Shown: piece after piece, positions 17,141-25,300 of the stretch
Layout: each line of letters starts with the position of its first letter
How positions within the stretch are numbered: position 1 is the stretch's first letter
NCBI RefSeq assembly: GCF_016405905.1
Contig: NZ_JAEFCB010000026.1
Location: 1 to 64,000, forward strand
From: Variovorax sp. IB41
Lineage (GTDB): Bacteria; Pseudomonadota; Gammaproteobacteria; Burkholderiales; Burkholderiaceae_C
Length of the DNA: 64,000 nt
Direction: 5' to 3'
Notes under the pieces: model-generated
The model's input: the letters and a program-made list of their open reading frames with translations, nothing else
Database searches by the model: none
Told to the model about the DNA's origin: nothing
Translations under genes and position numbers: made by a program

Positions 17141-18103
17141 CTAAACCTCAGATTCAATGAAATTCGGAAAGTAACGATAAACCTTCATGTACTTTTCGAC
17201 ATCCGCCCGCGGTATGGAGAGGTTTCCATAGTCTGCTTCTGCCAGCGGGATCGATGCATCAATAGCACGGACTTCTTTAAAGGTCAGAAATGGTGGATCG
17301 ATAAGATATGAGTCTGCGCCTTGAGCCACGAAGGGAAGTTTTTGGAAGTCACAGCGACTGAAGTGATGCTCTTGGTCCGCTTCAAATAAAACGCCACCGA
17401 CGGTAAGCATTCGAGCACCATCTTCGTAGTGAAAATTGGCCAGCTGCCGGTAAACAAGCCGCGAGCCAGCGGGGCGTACCCCATTAAATTTTCGCAAAGT
17501 CTCTTCGATTTTTGTTTGAATAATCGTGCGATATACGCGAGCCGTATTCCATCCAGAAAGATCGTTGGGCTTTGTATCCAGGGGAATTAGCTCATCGCCG
17601 ACACGTGATTTTAGTGCGTCCATGACCGGGAGCTGTTTGCCCTCTTCGTCATGCTCGACCGGGGGGTTAGCGTTTACGGAAACAAAAATAGCACTTCCGG
17701 GCTTCGCTTTTATGCATACCGTTTCAATATCGGTTAGGACGGTTTGATCCAAATTGCCATCGTAGTCCAGCCATAAAACCGTTCTTTGATGCCAATCAAG
17801 CCTTGCTAAGACATGCGTCGACAAGCCGTACTGCATCTTAACGTGGCGATATGGAATGTTGAAATCAAAGCGCTGCCGCGTACTTGGTTCATTTGTATTT
17901 TCGATGCTGATCATTGAATCAAAGCCAAGTAGGCGATGAAACAATTTAAAGTCGCTAAAATACAAGGAGCCAAATCCTATATACCTGTAATCTTCCAGGC
18001 GGCCGAATTCACCCAGTTTCCGTAGAATTTCGGCTAGCATTTTTCGCTCTACCGATTTTGCGGGCCGAACTCGGTAATCGATTTTTCGATAACTCGCAGC
18101 CAT
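17141..18103 (-). CDS. Rossmann-fold methyltransferase-like protein coupled to MORC ATPase
   Basis: A 320-aa protein without a clear named family. Visible Rossmann/SAM-MTase-like blocks: YIGFGSLYFSDF (41-52) as a motif-I-like glycine loop, MISIEN (64-68) as the acidic strand-2 end, VLWLDYDG (109-116) as a motif-IV-like strand, then PGSAIFVSVNA (135-145). It begins with a basic segment (YRKIDYRVRPAKSVERK). Its ATG overlaps the MORC stop by one base, so the two are co-translated. It could be a DNA or protein methyltransferase, or a catalytically inactive binding partner. AT-rich codon use like its neighbours. Confidence 0.6.
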   Translation of the reverse strand: MAASYRKIDYRVRPAKSVERKMLAEILRKLGEFGRLEDYRYIGFGSLYFSDFKLFHRLLGFDSMISIENTNEPSTRQRFDFNIPYRHVKMQYGLSTHVLARLDWHQRTVLWLDYDGNLDQTVLTDIETVCIKAKPGSAIFVSVNANPPVEHDEEGKQLPVMDALKSRVGDELIPLDTKPNDLSGWNTARVYRTIIQTKIEETLRKFNGVRPAGSRLVYRQLANFHYEDGARMLTVGGVLFEADQEHHFSRCDFQKLPFVAQGADSYLIDPPFLTFKEVRAIDASIPLAEADYGNLSIPRADVEKYMKVYRYFPNFIESEV

Positions 18104-19458
18104 TAGGTTGACTCGCGTTCAAGGAAGTATTCGAAAGATTTCTCTCCAACCGCCTTTGCTGCTGTGACATTAAAAAAGCGCTTCGCGAGTTCAACCTCAG
18201 CTATTGGCCTGGTATAAGAAATTCGAACGCTCGTGGGTGCTGGACGAGAACCATCATCTTGCGGGTATACAAATGTGGTCGATGTCTCTAGGGCTGAAAG
18301 CGCTCGGGGCGTGCCGGCTTTGATGGCATCAGAAAGCGCAGTTGTTTCAACTTCACCTTCTGCATCTAACTTATTGAGAAAATCGATAACCTGCCGCATA
18401 GCCGATGCCATTTCGAGTTTGGCCGCTAAATACAATGACGATTCGGGATCAACCGCATTCTTCATGGTATTCCAAGGAAGCACTGCTGCTTTTGCGCACT
18501 CGAAAAATACAAATCCTCGAAAACGCGAAAATTGATTGTGCGCCTTTGGTAATTTCTTCTCATCATTAACGACGTCATCCCAGCCAGTCGTTCTCGACTT
18601 GTCGGCTCTCAAAATTTGCCGCCCGTTGCATATGACATACCATCCGGCTTGATCTTGCGACGATTCGCTAATGCCCGCGTAAATCGTTACAAGGACGGGA
18701 ATTTTCCCCCCCTCGGCATCAGGGTCCTCGGTCTCATAAGTGCGCTCAATTTTTATTGGCTTAATGCTATTGGAGACAATTAAGGTTGACAGCCGATGTT
18801 TAATTTCGTGTTGATTTATTGCGATGTGAAGGCCTCGATGAATGCTCTGTTCGTGAGCAGACTGAATCACATCAAGTACTCGCTTTTCAAAAACAGGACT
18901 CGAAAATTCTTCGGCAATGGGAGGGCGAATTTTTGTTACCTCGACAATGGTGCCACATTGAGCGACTGGCGCTGCAACACGCGTTAATTCGCTAAATTCA
19001 AATTCCCATTTTTCACGACCATCTTTGTCGACGGCAGTCTTCCATGTCGGGAGATCAACCTCAACTTTGAATTTTCCTTCCGGATCAACGGATTCGACTA
19101 CAAAATGCTCACCCATTTTAAATAAGGCACGCTTCATGCCCACACCAAATTGCCCCACAGAACCGGTCGTTGTTGGCATTCCAGAGGCACGACCAAAGCG
19201 AAAAGCGTAGTGCTTTGCAATTTCGATTGAAATGCCGCCGCAGTTATCAATTATGGAAAAATGACCGGCATCAAATTCAACGTCAATAGTAAGACCGTTG
19301 TAATCGCCATTGGGGCGAAGTCTTCTAGCGCCATCCACACAATTGTCGATTAAATCTGCAATTGCATCCGCTAATTTAATATCTCTTACTAGAATGTCGA
19401 TGAAAAATTCTTTTGTGGGCGATGCGTTGATCGCCAGGTCGTTTTGTTCATCTGCCAT
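18103..19458 (-). CDS. GHKL ATPase of MORC/MutL type linked to restriction-modification
   Basis: A 451-aa protein whose N-terminal half is a GHKL (Hsp90/MutL/MORC) ATPase. It shows the N box AIADLIDNCVDGA (32-44), G1 box IIDNCGGIS (69-77) and G2 lid GQFGVGMKRA (102-111). The usual catalytic Glu in the N box is Asp35 here. The second half lacks a MutL endonuclease motif. MORC-type ATPases in bacteria have been described by comparative genomics in restriction-modification loci with C5-MTases and Vsr-type nucleases, matching this setting. It probably forms an ATP-gated DNA clamp. It overlaps the next gene by one base and follows vsr by 86 bp. Confidence 0.8.
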   Translation of the reverse strand: MADEQNDLAINASPTKEFFIDILVRDIKLADAIADLIDNCVDGARRLRPNGDYNGLTIDVEFDAGHFSIIDNCGGISIEIAKHYAFRFGRASGMPTTTGSVGQFGVGMKRALFKMGEHFVVESVDPEGKFKVEVDLPTWKTAVDKDGREKWEFEFSELTRVAAPVAQCGTIVEVTKIRPPIAEEFSSPVFEKRVLDVIQSAHEQSIHRGLHIAINQHEIKHRLSTLIVSNSIKPIKIERTYETEDPDAEGGKIPVLVTIYAGISESSQDQAGWYVICNGRQILRADKSRTTGWDDVVNDEKKLPKAHNQFSRFRGFVFFECAKAAVLPWNTMKNAVDPESSLYLAAKLEMASAMRQVIDFLNKLDAEGEVETTALSDAIKAGTPRALSALETSTTFVYPQDDGSRPAPTSVRISYTRPIAEVELAKRFFNVTAAKAVGEKSFEYFLEREST

Positions 19459-19544
19459 TCACGCTCCTCTGTATGACCGCATTGTGCTGATCGTGATGTG
19501 AGAACCGTTTGTAACAGAACTAAGAAGATGTTTGGTTAGAAGAT

Positions 19545-19952
19545 TCACCTAGCCAAGAATCGAAGCGCTCGATTGAGCCAAACATCTTTTTTGATCTGGC
19601 ACTCCCAGATCGTGAGCACGTGCCATCCGCGTGACCGAAGGCGCGCCGAGACTCGCACATCCCTCGCTTTGTTTCGAGTGATCTTTTCAGTCCAGAACTG
19701 AACGTTGCTTTTCGACGCGGCGCGCCCTTGTTTGCAGGAGTGCCCGTGCCAGAAACAGCCATGCACAAAGATAATCTTCCCCATTCCAGAAAAGACCAGA
19801 TCTGGCGACCCGGGTAATCCTTTTGCATGCAGTCGGTACCGATACCCAAGCTGATGCAACGTTCTTCTGACGGTTAATTCGGGCAACGTGTTTTTGCTCT
19901 TGATGCGCGACATTAGACGGCTGCGACCTTCGGGAGTGAGTCGATCAACCAT
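19545..19952 (-). CDS. vsr: very short patch repair (Vsr) family endonuclease
   Basis: A 135-aa protein from ATG 19952 (MVDRLTPEGRSRLMSRIKSKN). It shows the Vsr hallmarks: PELTVRRTLHQLGYRYRLH, GSPDLVFSGMGKIIFVHGCFWHGHSC (catalytic Asp and zinc/His cluster), FWTEKITRN and HVLTIWECQIKK. Classical Vsr nicks at T:G mismatches arising from 5-methylcytosine deamination, so it is a normal companion of a C5-MTase; some relatives act as restriction nucleases. Its start overlaps the HNH gene stop by 8 bp. The nearby MTase on the other strand is the presumed partner. Confidence 0.88.
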   Translation of the reverse strand: MVDRLTPEGRSRLMSRIKSKNTLPELTVRRTLHQLGYRYRLHAKGLPGSPDLVFSGMGKIIFVHGCFWHGHSCKQGRAASKSNVQFWTEKITRNKARDVRVSARLRSRGWHVLTIWECQIKKDVWLNRALRFLAR

Positions 19953-20553
19953 TGATCTCAAGAGAGTTTGGAGCGAGCATGTGCTCGATAACGTTTGCGT
20001 AGAAATCTTCCGGCATCGATTTCCAGATCTCATGCGCGAAACGAATCCGAGTGAGCTTTCTCTGCACCACCAGTTCGTACAGTTGCTCATAGCCCTGGCA
20101 CTTGATGAAGAACATCAACATGAAATCCCCCAAGTAGTAGAACTCGTCCCTGTCGATCCGGCGAGCGACAGCGTCATCGGAGAGAAGGCCATACAGATAT
20201 GCCCACTCGTCCTGATCGTCACTACCTAGAGCTCCGAGCGGCCTTTGAAGGTCGGGTCTTCCGTTGAATTGCTCATGCACCTTTCGATGGCACTCATCGC
20301 AGAGCGTGATCCCGTTTCCGAGTTCGTATCTTCCCCAGGGATAGAGGGTCTGCCTGACAACGTGATGCGCGTGTATCGTGGTTAAGGTGCCGCAGTTCAC
20401 GCAGCGATTTCCATCTCTAGCTTTGATGAACTTGCCCCAAAGTCGGAGGCACCATTTTTGTGAGCGATTGCGGCCGACTGCGAATTGCAAGCGATCACGC
20501 TTCGTTCGGAGAGCAATCAGATCCATAGTTGGCACCGTCGATGCGCTTTCCAT
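19945..20553 (-). CDS. HNH endonuclease
   Basis: A ~202-aa protein; start uncertain between ATG 20553 and ATG 20526, with a TTG at 20631 less likely. It contains an HNH/zinc core: CVNCG, then HAHHVVRQTLYP, N in LGNGITLCDECHRKVH (second Cys pair CDEC). The rest, about residues 120-200, is a helical domain (EWAYLYGLLSDDAVARRI, FYYLGDFMLMFFI) of unknown role. It overlaps vsr by 8 bp and appears to be the first gene of the leftward operon HNH-vsr-MORC-MTase-like, so it may be the cleaving subunit of that system. Just inside the tRNA-Thr end of the island. Confidence 0.75.
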   Translation of the reverse strand: MESASTVPTMDLIALRTKRDRLQFAVGRNRSQKWCLRLWGKFIKARDGNRCVNCGTLTTIHAHHVVRQTLYPWGRYELGNGITLCDECHRKVHEQFNGRPDLQRPLGALGSDDQDEWAYLYGLLSDDAVARRIDRDEFYYLGDFMLMFFIKCQGYEQLYELVVQRKLTRIRFAHEIWKSMPEDFYANVIEHMLAPNSLEING

Positions 20554-20652
20554 CGTTATGTGTGCTTGCAAGCGTCGCAGAAGAACGCTGTGATGAGTAG
20601 CTAGTTGCGCCTGCGCAAATTTTGCACCCAATGGCGACGCGTTATGGCAAAG

Positions 20653-20678
20653 AAAAAGCCTCCGCGTTGGGAGGCTTT
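20653..20678 (-). terminator. Rho-independent terminator downstream of tRNA-Thr
   Basis: An inverted repeat, AAGCCTCC and GGGAGGCTT around a 5-base loop. Read on the minus strand it is followed by TTTTT. It lies about 75 bp past the tRNA 3' end and marks the edge between the core tRNA unit and the accessory island. Confidence 0.75.
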
Positions 20679-20751
20679 CAAACCAGAAATTTTCTGGTGG
20701 ACCACTGGATTTCCGCTGTCAGTAATTAGTTACTGTGGGAACCCTGAGTTT

Positions 20752-20827
20752 TGGTGCCGGAGAGATGAATCGAACACCCGACCTTCTCATTACGAATGAG
20801 CTGCTCTACCGACTGAGCTACACCGGC
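20752..20827 (-). tRNA. tRNA-Thr (anticodon CGT)
   Basis: A 76-base cloverleaf with encoded CCA: GCCGGTG acceptor, D arm GCTCAGTCGGTAGAGC, anticodon loop TTCGTAA, T arm GTTCGATTC. It is close to the thrW type tRNA of enterobacteria. It lies 25 bp after fbp in the same orientation. Its 3' end points at the accessory island (lower coordinates), the orientation expected if the tRNA served as integration site. No duplicated tRNA end was found by eye at the far side. Confidence 0.93.
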
Positions 20828-20852
20828 GAAGCCTCAGATTATAGCCACTCCA

Positions 20853-21869
20853 TCAGCCCTTTTCGGCGTGGTACTGGGTCAAACGCTCAACTTCGTTACG
20901 TGAACCCAACATCACGCTCACCCGCTCGTGCAGCTTGGTGGGCTTCAAGTCCAGGATGCGCTGCTTGCCGTTGGTGGCCGCGCCGCCGGCCTGCTCGACC
21001 AGCCAGCTCATCGGGTTGGCCTCGTACATCAGCCTGAGCTTGCCGGCCTTCTCGGGCTCGCGCTTGTCCCACGGGTACATGAACACGCCGCCGCGCATCA
21101 GGATGCGGTGCACGTCGGCCACCATGCTGGCGATCCAGCGCATGTTGAAGTCCTTGCCGCGCGGGCCTTCCTTGCCGGCCAGGCACTCGTCGATGTAGCG
21201 CTTCATGGGCTCGTCCCAGTGGCGCATGTTGCTCATGTTGATCGCGAATTCCTTGGTGTCCGCCGGAATCTGGATGTCTTCCTGCGTCAGCACGAAGCTG
21301 CCTTGCTCGCGGTCCAGCGTGAACATGGCCACGCCGTTGCCCACGGTGAGCACCAGCGTGGTCTGCGGGCCGTAGATGCAGTAGCCCGCGGCCACCTGTT
21401 GCGTGCCGGGCTGCAGAAAGTCGGCCTCCTGCACGCCGGGGGTGTCGTCGGGCTTCTTCAGCACGCTGAAGATGGTGCCGATGCTCACGTTCACGTCGAT
21501 GTTGCTGCTGCCGTCCAGCGGGTCGAACATCAGGAGGTATTCGCCCTGCGGGTAGCGGTTGGGCACCACGTAGATGCTGTCCATTTCCTCGCTGGCCATG
21601 GCCGCGAGGTGGCCGCCCCATTCGTTGGCCTCGATGAGCACTTCGTTGGCAATGATGTCCAGCTTCTTCTGGATCTCGCCCTGCACGTTCTCGCTCTCGG
21701 CCGTGCCGAGCACACCGCCCAGCGCGCCCTTGTTGACGGCCTGGCTGATGCTCTTGCACGCACGGGCCACCACTTCGAGCAGCAAGCGCAGCTGGCCCGG
21801 AATGAGGCCGTCGGCGCGCTGTTGTTCGACGAGGTAGCGGGTGAGGGAAATCTTCTGTTGTTGAGCCAT
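20853..21869 (-). CDS. fbp: fructose-1,6-bisphosphatase class I
   Basis: A 338-aa cytoplasmic enzyme of gluconeogenesis that removes the 1-phosphate of fructose 1,6-bisphosphate. It shows EEMDS (metal ligands) and the signature MFDPLDGSSNIDVNVSIGTIFSV, then GNGVAMFTLD, IRWIASMVADVHRILMRGGVFMYP and YEANPMSWLVEQAGG. The length matches the family. It lies downstream of pepN with 39 bp spacing, same strand; the tRNA-Thr follows. Confidence 0.97.
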   Translation of the reverse strand: MAQQQKISLTRYLVEQQRADGLIPGQLRLLLEVVARACKSISQAVNKGALGGVLGTAESENVQGEIQKKLDIIANEVLIEANEWGGHLAAMASEEMDSIYVVPNRYPQGEYLLMFDPLDGSSNIDVNVSIGTIFSVLKKPDDTPGVQEADFLQPGTQQVAAGYCIYGPQTTLVLTVGNGVAMFTLDREQGSFVLTQEDIQIPADTKEFAINMSNMRHWDEPMKRYIDECLAGKEGPRGKDFNMRWIASMVADVHRILMRGGVFMYPWDKREPEKAGKLRLMYEANPMSWLVEQAGGAATNGKQRILDLKPTKLHERVSVMLGSRNEVERLTQYHAEKG

Positions 21870-21908
21870 GTGCTTTTCGTGTTCCTTGCTTGATCGCTGG
21901 GTGTGTGA

Positions 21909-24614
21909 TCAGTTACCGGCCAAAGCGCGGGTAACGACTTCGTGGGTGTCTTTGCTCAAGTCCGGTTTCGCGGCCACGCGCGCGATCGCTTCGCGCGCGG
22001 CGCTGCGGTACGGCTCGGCCAGCTTGCTCCAGCGGTCGAGCGCGCGCGCCAGGCGTGCGGCCACCTGCGGGTTGATGGCGTCCAGCTCGATCACGCGGTC
22101 GCTCCAGAACACGTAGCCGGCCGCGTCGGGGCGGTGGAAGGCGCCGGGGTTCGCGCTGCAATAACTGAAGATCACGCTGCGCGCGCGGTTCGGGTTCTTG
22201 AGCGAGAAGTCCGGGTGCTTCATCAACTGCTTGACCAGCGGCAGGATGTCGCCGCCGCGGTCGCTCGCGCCGGCCTGCAGCGAGAACCATTTGTCGATGA
22301 CCAGCGCCTCGTCCTTGAAGATGGCGTGGAACCGCGCGAGCGCCTGCGCCGCGAGCGTGTGGCCCGACGACACGAGCGCGTTGAGCGCGTTGAAGCGGTC
22401 GGTCATGTTGCCCGCGTCCTTGAAGCGCTGCAGCGTCTTGCCGGGCCACACGGTGTCGCCCGAGGCGCGCGCCGCCAGGCACAGAAAGTTGAGCGCCATG
22501 CCGGCCAGCGCGCGGCGGCCCGAGGAGGTCGGGTCGGGCGTGTACGCGCCGGTGTCGTGGTTCTCTTCGTACACCTGTTCCCAATCCGCGAAGAGGGCGG
22601 TGGCCAGCTGCGCGCGCATGGCTTCGCGCACCAGGTGCACGCGCTGCGGATCGACCACGTCGAGCTGCTCGGCAATGTAGGTTTCCGAGGGCAGCGTGAG
22701 CACCAGCTCCTTGAAGGCGGCATCGAGCAGGGGGTTGCGCAGCACGCTGCGCATGGCGTCGATGTAGGCGTCGTTCAGCACCGGGCTGGTGTCGGTCGCG
22801 AGCGCCGCAATGCCCTGCAGCGCGGCGCGCAAGCCCAGGCGCTGGCCGGCTTCCCAGCGGTTGAACGGGTCGGGGTCGTTGGCCAGCAGGGTGAGCAGCT
22901 GGGCGTCGGTGTAGTCGAAGTCGAGGATCACGGGCGCGCTGAAGCCGCGCAAGATCGAAGGCACGGGCTCGGCATCGAGGCCCACGAAGGTGAGCTGTTC
23001 GCCGGCGCGCGAGAGCACGATGGTTCGCGTGCCACGCGTCACATCGCTTTCGCCTTCGAGCTGGATCGGCAGCTCGCGCCCGTTGGCATCGAGCAGGCCG
23101 ATGTTCAGCGGAATGACGAAGGGCTCCTTGGTCGGCTGGCCCGGCGTGGGCGGGCAGCTCTGCACCACGCTGAGCGTGTAGCTGCGGTTCTGTGCGTCGT
23201 ACACGCCGTGCGCCGCAAGGCGGGGCGTGCCGGCCTGGCTGTACCAGCGCTTGAACTGGGGCAAGAGGCGCGCGAGTTCCGAATCGGGGTTGGCATCGGC
23301 AATGGCCTGCGCGAAGTCGTCGCAGGTCACGGCCTGGCCGTCGTGGCGCTCGAAGTAGAGCGTGATGCCTTTCTCGAAGCCCTTGCGGCCGACCAGCGTC
23401 TGCATCATGCGAACGACTTCGGCACCCTTTTCGTAAATGGTGACGGTGTAGAAGTTGCTGATCTCGATGTAGCTGTCGGGCCGCACCGGGTGGGCCATGG
23501 GGCCGGCGTCTTCGGGGAACTGGGCGGTGCGCAGCACGCGCACGTCTTCGATGCGCTTGACGGCGCGGGCCGACGCATCGGCGCACAGGTCCTGGCTGAA
23601 CTCCTGGTCGCGGAAGACGGTGAGGCCTTCCTTCAGCGAGAGCTGGAACCAGTCGCGGCAGGTCACGCGGTCGCCGCTCCAGTTGTGGAAGTACTCGTGG
23701 CCGACGACGCTCTCGATGTTGCTGTAGTCCGCATCGGTGGCGGTGGCCTGATTGGCCAGAACGTACTTCGTGTTGAAGATGTTCAGGCCCTTGTTCTCCA
23801 TCGCGCCCATGTTGAAGTCGCTGGTGGCAACGATCATGAAACGGTCCAGGTCCAGCGGCAGGCCGAAGCGGGTTTCGTCCCACAGCACGGAGTGGATGAG
23901 CGAGTTCATCGCGTGCTCGGTCTTGTCCAGGTCGCCGGCGCGCACGTACACCTGCAGCAAATGCTCCTTGCCGTTGCGCGCGGTGATGCGCTGCTCGCGC
24001 GCCACCAGCTTGCCCGCCACGAGCGCGAACAAATAGCTGGGCTTGCGGAACGGGTCGACCCACTTGGCGAAGTGGCGGCCCTCGGGCAGGTCGCCTTGTT
24101 CGACCAGGTTGCCGTTCGACAGCAGCACCGGGTACGCGGCCTTGGCGGCGCGCAGCGTGACGGTGTAGGTCGACATCACATCGGGGCGGTCGAGGAAGTA
24201 GGTGATGCGGCGAAAGCCCTCGGCCTCGCACTGGGTGAAGAAGGTGTCTTCGCTCACGAACAGGCCCATCAGCTTCGTGTTCTTGATGGGGCAGCAGGTG
24301 GTGAAGATCTCCAGCTCGAAGTCGCCTTCTTCCGCGTAGGGCAGGCCATCGATCACGAGCTGGTCGCCCTCCATGCGGAACGAGGCGCCCTGGCCGTTGA
24401 CCAGCACGCGCGCGAGGTTCAGCTCATCGCCGTCGAGCCGCAGCGGCTGGATCGGCGCATCGGGGTTGCGGCGAAGGCGCATGCGGTTGAGCACGCGGGT
24501 CTTGGCGGGGTCCAGGTCGAAGGTGAGGTCGACGGTGTCGATCCAGTAGCCGGGGGCGGCATAGTCTTCGCGTCGAATGGCAATTGGTTGGCCTTGGCCA
24601 TCACGCAGCATCAT
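21909..24614 (-). CDS. pepN: aminopeptidase N (M1 family)
   Basis: A 901-aa protein from ATG 24614 (MMLRDGQGQ), supported by GGAG 7 bp upstream; a 19-codon upstream extension is rejected. It shows the GAMEN exopeptidase motif (MGAMENKGLNIFNT) and the zinc site VVGHEYFHNWSGDRV with the downstream Glu in LKEGLTVFRDQEFS. Bacterial PepN of the same domain order is ~870-890 aa. It trims N-terminal residues from peptides in the cytosol. It overlaps the HAD-phosphatase 3' end by 14 bp. Confidence 0.96.
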   Translation of the reverse strand: MMLRDGQGQPIAIRREDYAAPGYWIDTVDLTFDLDPAKTRVLNRMRLRRNPDAPIQPLRLDGDELNLARVLVNGQGASFRMEGDQLVIDGLPYAEEGDFELEIFTTCCPIKNTKLMGLFVSEDTFFTQCEAEGFRRITYFLDRPDVMSTYTVTLRAAKAAYPVLLSNGNLVEQGDLPEGRHFAKWVDPFRKPSYLFALVAGKLVAREQRITARNGKEHLLQVYVRAGDLDKTEHAMNSLIHSVLWDETRFGLPLDLDRFMIVATSDFNMGAMENKGLNIFNTKYVLANQATATDADYSNIESVVGHEYFHNWSGDRVTCRDWFQLSLKEGLTVFRDQEFSQDLCADASARAVKRIEDVRVLRTAQFPEDAGPMAHPVRPDSYIEISNFYTVTIYEKGAEVVRMMQTLVGRKGFEKGITLYFERHDGQAVTCDDFAQAIADANPDSELARLLPQFKRWYSQAGTPRLAAHGVYDAQNRSYTLSVVQSCPPTPGQPTKEPFVIPLNIGLLDANGRELPIQLEGESDVTRGTRTIVLSRAGEQLTFVGLDAEPVPSILRGFSAPVILDFDYTDAQLLTLLANDPDPFNRWEAGQRLGLRAALQGIAALATDTSPVLNDAYIDAMRSVLRNPLLDAAFKELVLTLPSETYIAEQLDVVDPQRVHLVREAMRAQLATALFADWEQVYEENHDTGAYTPDPTSSGRRALAGMALNFLCLAARASGDTVWPGKTLQRFKDAGNMTDRFNALNALVSSGHTLAAQALARFHAIFKDEALVIDKWFSLQAGASDRGGDILPLVKQLMKHPDFSLKNPNRARSVIFSYCSANPGAFHRPDAAGYVFWSDRVIELDAINPQVAARLARALDRWSKLAEPYRSAAREAIARVAAKPDLSKDTHEVVTRALAGN

Positions 24615-25296
24615 CGAGGGTCTCCAGAAAATTCGAATGGGCGAGTTCGTCGTAGTCGCGAACCGCGGCAATCACATGGGGGCCGGCCAGCTCGGCGGCG
24701 GTATGGGTGCTGCACACGGCCACGGCACGCATGCCGCCGCGGCGGGCGGCTTCGATGCCGAAGGGCGCGTCTTCGAACACGATGCAGCGCTCGGGCGCCA
24801 CGCCGATGCGGCGCGCCGCTTCCAGAAAGATCGCGGGCGTGGGCTTGCCGCTGAAGCCTTCGTCGCCGCCGACGATCGCCAGCGGCAGCGGGTCCATCTT
24901 CAGGCGCGACATCGCGAATTCGATGTTGCCCTTGTCGCCCGCCGTGCCCACCGCCACCTTCAGGCCGCGCGCAACCGCGGCCTTGGCGAAGGCGGTGAAG
25001 CCCGCGACCTCGGTGAAGTTGTCGCTGAACATGGCGCGGTAGATCTCTTCCTTCTCGTGCACCAGCACTTGCGCTTCTTCATCGGAGAGCTTGCGCTCGA
25101 AGAGCTCGTGCATGCACTCCACGCCCGTGCGGCCCGTGGTGCGCGCGAGGATGTCGCTCACGTCCAGCTTCAAGCCATGGCGCTCGACAAACTCCACCCA
25201 CGAGCGCGCATGCCAGGGCATGGAGTCGATCATGGTGCCGTCCATGTCGAAGATGAAGGCTTCGACCTTCCCGTGCGTCAAGCTCATTGGCGTCAT
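24601..25296 (-). CDS. HAD-superfamily phosphatase (beta-phosphoglucomutase-like)
   Basis: A 231-aa protein. It has motif I FIFDMDGTMIDS, a helical cap, motif II VAVGTAGDKGN, Lys in GFSGKPTPAIF and motif III CIVFEDAPFGIEAA. This is the small-molecule sugar-phosphate type of HAD enzyme with a C1 cap. Start at ATG 25296; a second ATG lies 9 bp later. It is 4 bp after the prfB stop and overlaps pepN, so the three genes probably share a transcript. Substrate unknown. Confidence 0.88.
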   Translation of the reverse strand: MTPMSLTHGKVEAFIFDMDGTMIDSMPWHARSWVEFVERHGLKLDVSDILARTTGRTGVECMHELFERKLSDEEAQVLVHEKEEIYRAMFSDNFTEVAGFTAFAKAAVARGLKVAVGTAGDKGNIEFAMSRLKMDPLPLAIVGGDEGFSGKPTPAIFLEAARRIGVAPERCIVFEDAPFGIEAARRGGMRAVAVCSTHTAAELAGPHVIAAVRDYDELAHSNFLETLDDAA

Positions 25297-25300
25297 CGGA

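Noticed and set aside
21942..24854. 970-codon plus-strand frame over pepN
   Set aside because: Low-complexity His/Val/Ala product mirroring pepN codons; pepN has GAMEN and HExxH motifs.
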